From Flavobacteriales bacterium (GTDB lineage: Bacteria; Bacteroidota; Bacteroidia; Flavobacteriales; PHOS-HE28), in the NCBI GenBank assembly GCA_008016945.1, contig SSGN01000119.1:1-5672 (forward strand): a DNA stretch of 5,672 nucleotides, written 5' to 3'. The position numbers and the translations under genes were made by a program. A model generated the notes under the pieces. The model was not told the DNA's origin. It did no database searches and saw nothing but the letters and a program-made list of their open reading frames with translations. The stretch's first letter is position 1; each line of letters begins with the position of its first letter. This document shows positions 1-4,304 of this stretch, in pieces.

Positions 1-48
1 GCCATGGCCCGCGTGGCCCGTGGCATCGCCCAACTGAAAGCCGGATGA
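1..48 (+). CDS. C-terminal end of an unidentified upstream gene (partial)
   Basis: Frame 1 is open from the left edge and ends at TGA 46-48, giving the 15-residue tail AMARVARGIAQLKAG. The stop overlaps the start of the heptose kinase gene as ATGA (45-48), the same arrangement as between the next two genes. This overlap is the main reason to believe that it is the true end of a gene. The tail is alanine- and arginine-rich and probably helical. It is far too short to assign a family, and no function is proposed. Confidence 0.5.
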   Translation, partial: AMARVARGIAQLKAG

Positions 49-1043
49 ACCGGGACATCGACGACTTCTTGGACCACGCACGGAGCACCACCGTTCTGGT
101 GGTGGGCGATGTGATGCTGGATGCCTACCTCTGGGGCCGGGTGGACCGCATTTCGCCGGAGGCTCCCGTGCCCGTGGTGCACGTGCAACGGCGCAGCGCC
201 CGCCTGGGTGGGGCCGCCAACGTGGCCCTGAACCTCCATGCCATGGGCGCCCGACCCGTGGTGGTGAGCACTATCGGGAACGATGCCGCGGGCAACGACC
301 TGGTGCGCGAGTGCGAAGCGGCCGGACTCACCAGCGCGGGCCTGGTGCGCTCCACGCAGCGACCCACCACCGTGAAGACACGCGTGATCAGCGGCCACCA
401 ACACGTGGTGCGCGTGGACGAGGAATCCAATGCCGACCTCGACAGTGCCGAGGAGGATGCCCTGCTGGCCCGCCTGGCCGAGGTGATGGACCACTACAGA
501 CCCTCCGCCTTGGTGATCGAGGACTACAACAAAGGAGTGCTCACCGAAAGGACCATCGCCGGGGTGCTCGACCTGGCCCAACGGCATAGCATACCCGTGA
601 CCGTGGACCCGAAGCTCAAGAACTTCCTCTGCTATCGAGGCGTGGCCCTGTTCAAACCGAACCTCAAGGAGCTGCGCGAAGGGCTGAAGGTGGATGTGCG
701 CGGGTACGACCTGGACGGTGTGCGCGCCGCCGTGGAACGCCTGGAACGTGAACTGGGCAACACCGCCACCCTGGTGACCTTGAGCGAGCACGGTGTATTC
801 GCCCACGCCCACGGCACCGAGCACCACATCGCCGCGCACCCACGCCGCATCGTGGATGTGAGCGGTGCGGGCGATACCGTGATCGCCGTGGCCACCCTGG
901 CCCTGGCCCAGGGCCTGCCGCTGGACCGGATCGCCGCGCTCTCCAACCTGGCCGGTGGGCTGGTGTGCGAAGAAGTGGGTGTGGCCCCCATAGACCGGGA
1001 ACGTTTTCGCCGCGAGGCGGCACATGCCGCGATCCTCCCATGA
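45..1043 (+). CDS. rfaE1: D-glycero-beta-D-manno-heptose-7-phosphate kinase (kinase-only RfaE1/HldA type)
   Basis: This cytosolic kinase makes D-glycero-beta-D-manno-heptose 1,7-bisphosphate with ATP, a step towards ADP-heptose for the LPS inner core. The 332-residue product is a PfkB/ribokinase-family protein. Visible motifs are GDVMLD (residues 21-26), ISPEAPVPVV (36-45) and GGAAN (55-59, PfkB signature 1). The second signature DVSGAGDT holds the anion hole G274-A275-G276 and the catalytic base D277. GDVMLD and ISPEAPVPVV match the kinase half of E. coli HldE, which separates it from generic sugar kinases. It is about 145 residues shorter than HldE because the C-terminal nucleotidyltransferase domain is absent, so a separate rfaE2/hldC-type gene is expected elsewhere. 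The ATG at 45 overlaps the previous stop and no clear Shine-Dalgarno is present, so translational coupling is likely. The stop overlaps ubiE. Other PfkB sugar kinases are a less likely alternative. Confidence 0.93.
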   Translation: MNRDIDDFLDHARSTTVLVVGDVMLDAYLWGRVDRISPEAPVPVVHVQRRSARLGGAANVALNLHAMGARPVVVSTIGNDAAGNDLVRECEAAGLTSAGLVRSTQRPTTVKTRVISGHQHVVRVDEESNADLDSAEEDALLARLAEVMDHYRPSALVIEDYNKGVLTERTIAGVLDLAQRHSIPVTVDPKLKNFLCYRGVALFKPNLKELREGLKVDVRGYDLDGVRAAVERLERELGNTATLVTLSEHGVFAHAHGTEHHIAAHPRRIVDVSGAGDTVIAVATLALAQGLPLDRIAALSNLAGGLVCEEVGVAPIDRERFRREAAHAAILP

Positions 1044-1762
1044 GCGTGACCCCTTATTCCGATGACCGCTCCAAACGCGAACAGGTGGAGCGGATGTTCG
1101 ATGCCATCAGCCCGAAGTACGACCTGCTGAACCGCGTGTTCTCCATGGGCGTGGACCAGGGGTGGCGCCGCAAGGTGATCGCTCAAGTGGCCAGCGGGAA
1201 GGTGCACCACCTGCTCGATGTGGCCACCGGCACCGGCGACCTCGCCATCATGGCCGCTCGGAAACTACCCCACACCGCCATCACCGGAGTGGACATCTCC
1301 GAAGGCATGCTGGAACACGGTCGCGCCAAGGTGGCGAAGCTGGGCCTGCAACAGCGGATCACCTTGCAACAGGCCGATTCCGCCGCGCTCCCCTTCGCCG
1401 ATGGCAGCTTCGATGCGGTGACCGTGGCCTTCGGCGTACGCAACTACGAGAACCTCGAACAAGGCCTGCGCGAGATGATCCGCGTGTTACGTCCTGGCGG
1501 TCGGCTCTTCGTGCTGGAGTTCTCCAAACCACAGCGCACCCCCATGCGCCAACTGTTCCGCTTCTACTTCCACCGGGTGATGCCCCTGGTGGGACGCCTG
1601 GTGAGCAAGGACCACGCCGCCTACACCTACCTCCCGCAGAGCGTGGACGCCTTCCCCGAAGGCCAACGATTCCTGGAACTCCTGGCGAAGGCCGGTGGCC
1701 AGGAAGCCACCGCCCGCCCGCTCACCGGAGGTATCGCCACCCTCTACACCACACGCAAATAG
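1040..1762 (+). CDS. ubiE: Demethylmenaquinone C-methyltransferase (UbiE/MenG)
   Basis: This enzyme methylates demethylmenaquinone to menaquinone with S-adenosylmethionine, the last step of menaquinone synthesis. Bacteroidota generally use menaquinone, so the MenG role is the relevant one. The protein is 240 residues, normal for the family. YDLLNRVFSMGVDQGWR (27-43) is UbiE signature 1, with D in place of the usual H. LDVATGTGDLAI (59-70) is the SAM-binding motif I, FGVRN lies at 131-135, and RVLRPGGRLFVLEFS (148-162) is the second UbiE signature. The frame is open further upstream, back to 965, but the ATG at 1040 is preferred: it overlaps the rfaE1 stop as ATGA, gives the usual family N-terminus (SKREQVERMFDAISPKYD), and avoids a long overlap with the kinase. 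It is probably co-transcribed with rfaE1 and with porT, 44 bases downstream. Confidence 0.95.
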   Translation: MSVTPYSDDRSKREQVERMFDAISPKYDLLNRVFSMGVDQGWRRKVIAQVASGKVHHLLDVATGTGDLAIMAARKLPHTAITGVDISEGMLEHGRAKVAKLGLQQRITLQQADSAALPFADGSFDAVTVAFGVRNYENLEQGLREMIRVLRPGGRLFVLEFSKPQRTPMRQLFRFYFHRVMPLVGRLVSKDHAAYTYLPQSVDAFPEGQRFLELLAKAGGQEATARPLTGGIATLYTTRK

Positions 1763-1806
1763 CGCGGCAGCACAAGGATCGCCGACTACCTTCGTTGCCT
1801 TCTCCG

Positions 1807-2529
1807 ATGCCCACCCTCCGCCCGCTCCTGACCGCCCTGCTGCTCGTGGCCGCTGTCTGCGGCACCCAGGCCCAGAAGCGCATCGTGGTGGAGAACCTGC
1901 CCAACTTCGACCTGCACCGGTTCCACTTCGGATTCCACCTGAGCTACAATACGAGCGACTTTCAACTGAGGCTGGACCCGAACGCCCACCTGCGCGACTC
2001 CCTCCTGGTGCTTAGCCATGCCAAACAGCCCGGCTTCGACCTGACCATGTTGGCCTCATTGAACGTGAATCCGTTCCTGAGCCTTCGTTTCTCGCCCACC
2101 CTCTCCTTCCAAGAACGGGTGCTCACGTACTCCTTCCGCGAAGCCAACAACACCACGAAGTATTTCCAGAAACCGGTGGAGAGCACCTACCTGCAGTTCC
2201 CCTTGTTGCTGAAGTACCGCAGTGCCCGGATCAACAACTTCGCGGTGTACCTGCTGGGAGGTGGGAAATTCAGCATCGACATGGCCAGCCAGAAGGATGT
2301 GGACAACACCCTGGACGATGAGATCGTGGTGAAGCTGGACAAGTACGACTATGCGGCCGAGGTGGGCGGGGGCATGGACATGTTCCTCACCTATTTCAAA
2401 TTCGGCATCGAACTGAAGGCCGCATTCGGGATCCCGAACCTCCTGGTGGACGATGGTACGCGCTTCAGCACTCCCATCCACAGCCTCCGATCCAAGGTGT
2501 GGGTGCTCACTTTTACGTTTGAGGGATAG
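1807..2529 (+). CDS. porT: PorT-family outer-membrane beta-barrel protein of the type IX secretion system
   Basis: The product has 240 residues, close to Porphyromonas gingivalis PorT. PorT-type proteins are outer-membrane beta-barrel components needed for T9SS secretion and, in gliding species, motility. Seen here: an N-terminal signal peptide with a hydrophobic core LLTALLLVAAV and a likely cleavage after TQA (residue 22), before QKR. The body alternates polar and hydrophobic residues in strand-like segments (HFGFHLSYN, LSLRFSPTLSF, TYLQFPLLLKYRS, FAVYLLGGGKFS, FGIELKAAFGI). It ends in an aromatic-rich last strand, VWVLTFTFEG, as expected for a barrel. C18 lacks a proper lipobox, so a lipoprotein is unlikely. 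The same frame runs upstream through ubiE, but the ATG at 1807 is chosen because it begins the signal peptide and follows the ubiE stop. The specific PorT assignment rests on the sequence pattern and the ubiE neighbour; a general PorT-like barrel is the alternative. Confidence 0.82.
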   Translation: MPTLRPLLTALLLVAAVCGTQAQKRIVVENLPNFDLHRFHFGFHLSYNTSDFQLRLDPNAHLRDSLLVLSHAKQPGFDLTMLASLNVNPFLSLRFSPTLSFQERVLTYSFREANNTTKYFQKPVESTYLQFPLLLKYRSARINNFAVYLLGGGKFSIDMASQKDVDNTLDDEIVVKLDKYDYAAEVGGGMDMFLTYFKFGIELKAAFGIPNLLVDDGTRFSTPIHSLRSKVWVLTFTFEG

Positions 2530-2532
2530 CCG

Positions 2533-2580
2533 GATCGGCGAAGCGTGATCGGCGATCGGTGAGAAGTGATCGGTGATCGG
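2533..2580 (+). repeat. Degenerate 7-base tandem repeat, GATCGG-Y (five GATCGG copies)
   Basis: GATCGG occurs at 2533, 2547, 2554, 2568 and 2575. Two pairs are spaced exactly 7 bases apart (2547/2554 and 2568/2575), and the pairs are 21 bases apart, so the array can also be read as an imperfect 21-base unit, GTGATCGG-Y-GATCGG, present twice. It begins 4 bases after the porT stop. It is non-coding and leads directly into the CCMACTG array. It has the look of slippage-generated intergenic sequence; no regulatory role is demonstrated. Confidence 0.8.
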
Positions 2581-2587
2581 ACCACGG

Positions 2588-2623
2588 CCAACTGCCCACT
2601 ACCCACTGCCACTGCCAACTGCC
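2588..2623 (+). repeat. Degenerate 7-base tandem repeat, CCMACTG
   Basis: Consecutive units are CCAACTG (2588-2594), CCCACTA (2595-2601), CCCACTG (2602-2608), a 6-base unit CCACTG (2609-2614) and CCAACTG (2615-2621), followed by a CC remnant. The array sits in the leader of the FAD dehydrogenase gene, with only 5 bases (TCCCT) between its last CC and the ATG at 2629. It therefore occupies the place where a ribosome-binding site would lie, and no Shine-Dalgarno is visible there. A related CCCACTG recurs at 4196-4202 after the same gene. Confidence 0.8.
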
Positions 2624-2628
2624 TCCCT

Positions 2629-4161
2629 ATGAGCCGCACCGTAGACATCGCCCTGCGCCCCACCGAGGCCGCGGACCCCGTGCTGGTGCGTGAGGGTGCG
2701 GCGGAAGCGGCCGGCATGGCCTCTGCGCATGTGCTGGGCTGCCGCGTGGTGAAGCGCAGCATCGATGCGCGCAGCAAGCAGCCCTTGGTGCGGCTGCGCG
2801 TGGAACTCTCCACGGAGCAGGCATTCCCGGAGCCCCGCCGAACGCCGCCCGAACTGCCTGACGTACGGAAGGGCAAAGCCGTGGTCATCGTGGGCTGCGG
2901 GCCGGCCGGATTGTTCGCCGCGCTGGAGTGCATCCGCCACGGGTTGCGGCCCATCATCCTGGAGCGCGGCAAGGACGTGCGCGCCCGCCGCCGCGACCTG
3001 GCCGCCGTGAACCGCCTGCACATCGTGGACCCCGACAGCAACTACGGCTTCGGCGAGGGCGGCGCGGGCACCTACAGCGACGGCAAGCTCTACACCCGCA
3101 GCCACAAGCGCGGCGACGTGGAGGGCATCCTGGAGACCTTCGTCGCCTTCGGGGCCTCGCCGGACATCCTGATCGAGGCGCACCCGCACATCGGCACCAA
3201 CAAGCTGCCGCACATCATCACCGCCATGCGCGAGGCCATCATCGCGGCCGGCGGCGAGGTGCGCTTCAGTACGCGTGTCACCGACCTGATCATCGCCGAT
3301 GGCGCCATCCACGGGGTGCGCACCGCGCAAGGCGATGAGGTGCTGGCCGACCGCGTGATCCTGGCCACCGGCCATTCCGCGCGCGACATCTTCGAGCTGC
3401 TGCACCGCAAGGGCATCCTGATCGAGGCCAAGCCCTTCGCGCTGGGCGTGCGCATCGAGCATCCACAGGCGGTGATCGACCGCATCCGCTACCACAGCGC
3501 GGTGCGCCACCCGGCCCTGCCGCCCGCCAGCTACAACGTGGTGCAGCAGGTGGACAGCTGCGGCGTGTACAGCTTCTGCATGTGCCCCGGCGGCATCATC
3601 GCGCCATGCGCCACCGCGCCCGGCGAGGTGGTGACCAACGGCTGGAGCCCGAGCAAACGCAACAACCCGTTCGCCAACAGCGGCATCGTGGTGGCGGTGG
3701 ACCCGCGCCAAGCGGACGACCCGCTGAGCGCACTGCGCTGGCAGCAACATGCGGAGCGTACGGCCTGGCGCGCCGGTGGCGAACGCCAATCGGCGCCCGC
3801 GCAACGCCTGGAGGATTTCATCCGCCGCAAGGCCAGTGCCGACCTGCCCGCATGCAGCTATCCGCCGGGCATCGTGCCCGCATTATTAGACGAGGTGTTG
3901 CCGCCGGAAGTGGCCGGACGCCTGCGCGGCGGCCTGAAGGCCTTCGGTGAGAAGATGCGCGGCTACCGCACCAACGAGGCCGTGCTGGTGGCCGTGGAAA
4001 GCCGCACCAGCTCGCCCGTGCGCATCCCGCGCGACCCGCACACCCTGGAACACCCGCAGGTGCGCGGCCTCTACCCCTGCGCCGAGGGCGCGGGCTATGC
4101 GGGCGGCATCGTCAGCGCGGCCATGGATGGCGAGCGCGTGGCAAGGGCAGTGGCGGGTTGA
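2629..4161 (+). CDS. NAD(P)/FAD-dependent dehydrogenase, COG2509-like, function unknown
   Basis: The 510-residue product is a cytosolic flavoprotein. A poorly characterised N-terminal region (about 1-80) precedes the Rossmann dinucleotide-binding motif VVIVGCGPAG (85-94), with the ribose-binding acid E112 at the end of the second strand. Family-like motifs follow: FGEGGAGTYSDGKL (141-154), ILATGHSARD (244-253), FCMCPGG (316-322), and the C-terminal FAD-contact block EGAGYAGGI (486-494) with AAMDG (497-501). The architecture and length fit the uncharacterised FAD-dependent dehydrogenases of COG2509. Substrate and pathway are unknown, and I do not infer them. The ATG at 2629 is chosen over a GTG at 2566, which would extend the protein through the heptamer repeats with no family-like sequence. 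It stands alone between two non-coding gaps, so it is probably its own transcription unit. There are many cysteines in the 311-327 region (C311, C317, C319, C327); whether they are redox-active is not known. Confidence 0.88.
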   Translation: MSRTVDIALRPTEAADPVLVREGAAEAAGMASAHVLGCRVVKRSIDARSKQPLVRLRVELSTEQAFPEPRRTPPELPDVRKGKAVVIVGCGPAGLFAALECIRHGLRPIILERGKDVRARRRDLAAVNRLHIVDPDSNYGFGEGGAGTYSDGKLYTRSHKRGDVEGILETFVAFGASPDILIEAHPHIGTNKLPHIITAMREAIIAAGGEVRFSTRVTDLIIADGAIHGVRTAQGDEVLADRVILATGHSARDIFELLHRKGILIEAKPFALGVRIEHPQAVIDRIRYHSAVRHPALPPASYNVVQQVDSCGVYSFCMCPGGIIAPCATAPGEVVTNGWSPSKRNNPFANSGIVVAVDPRQADDPLSALRWQQHAERTAWRAGGERQSAPAQRLEDFIRRKASADLPACSYPPGIVPALLDEVLPPEVAGRLRGGLKAFGEKMRGYRTNEAVLVAVESRTSSPVRIPRDPHTLEHPQVRGLYPCAEGAGYAGGIVSAAMDGERVARAVAG

Positions 4162-4205
4162 AGGGTACGCACCACCGTTGCCAGGCAGCATATTGCCCAC
4201 TGCCC
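4145..4205. repeat. Inverted repeat spanning the end of the FAD dehydrogenase gene
   Basis: GGGCAGTGG (4145-4153) is perfectly complementary to CCACTGCCC (4197-4205), leaving a 43-base loop. The left arm lies within the last codons of the dehydrogenase gene and the right arm in the gap after it. No T-run follows, so it is not a standard intrinsic terminator. The right arm belongs to TTGCCCACTGCCC (4193-4205), which resembles the CCMACTG repeat before the gene. The pairing could be chance in GC-rich DNA. Confidence 0.3.
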
Positions 4206-4304
4206 GTGTCTTCCATTCGACACCTCATTCCAACCTGGGGGAGGATTGGCATATCGATTATCTTGGAAGGGATTTTCGGGAAGAGATCGAAAAGCACGAA
4301 ATCC

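Noticed and set aside
965..1039. Upstream ATG at 965 for ubiE
   Set aside because: It would overlap rfaE1 by 79 bases and add a Pro, Arg and Gly-rich leader not typical of UbiE. The ATGA overlap at 1040 is preferred.
1787..1794. TACCTTCG as a Bacteroidota -7 promoter element (TAnnTTTG) before porT
   Set aside because: It has one mismatch and no TTG-type -33 element at the right distance. It lies in a short gap inside a likely operon.
1162..1806. N-terminal extension of porT through ubiE
   Set aside because: The extension is an out-of-frame reading of ubiE; the signal peptide starts at 1807.
2529..2539. Small GCCG-GAT-CGGC hairpin at the porT stop as a terminator
   Set aside because: The stem is only 4 base pairs, no T-run follows, and it is part of the GATCGG repeat.
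2566..2628. GTG start at 2566 extending the FAD dehydrogenase by 21 residues
   Set aside because: The added residues are only a translation of the two heptamer arrays and do not look like family sequence; ATG 2629 is the better start.
2599..3804. Minus-strand ORF of 401 codons opposite the FAD dehydrogenase
   Set aside because: Its translation is rich in Ala, His, Val and Gly with no recognisable motifs, and it lies entirely over a gene with clear FAD-binding motifs. It is a typical GC-rich antisense shadow.
4259..4266. TATCTTGG as a -7 promoter element before the repeat-protein gene
   Set aside because: The position in the AT-richer gap is attractive, but it has one mismatch and the -33 region (around 4234-4238) matches poorly. 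It is not strong enough to annotate.
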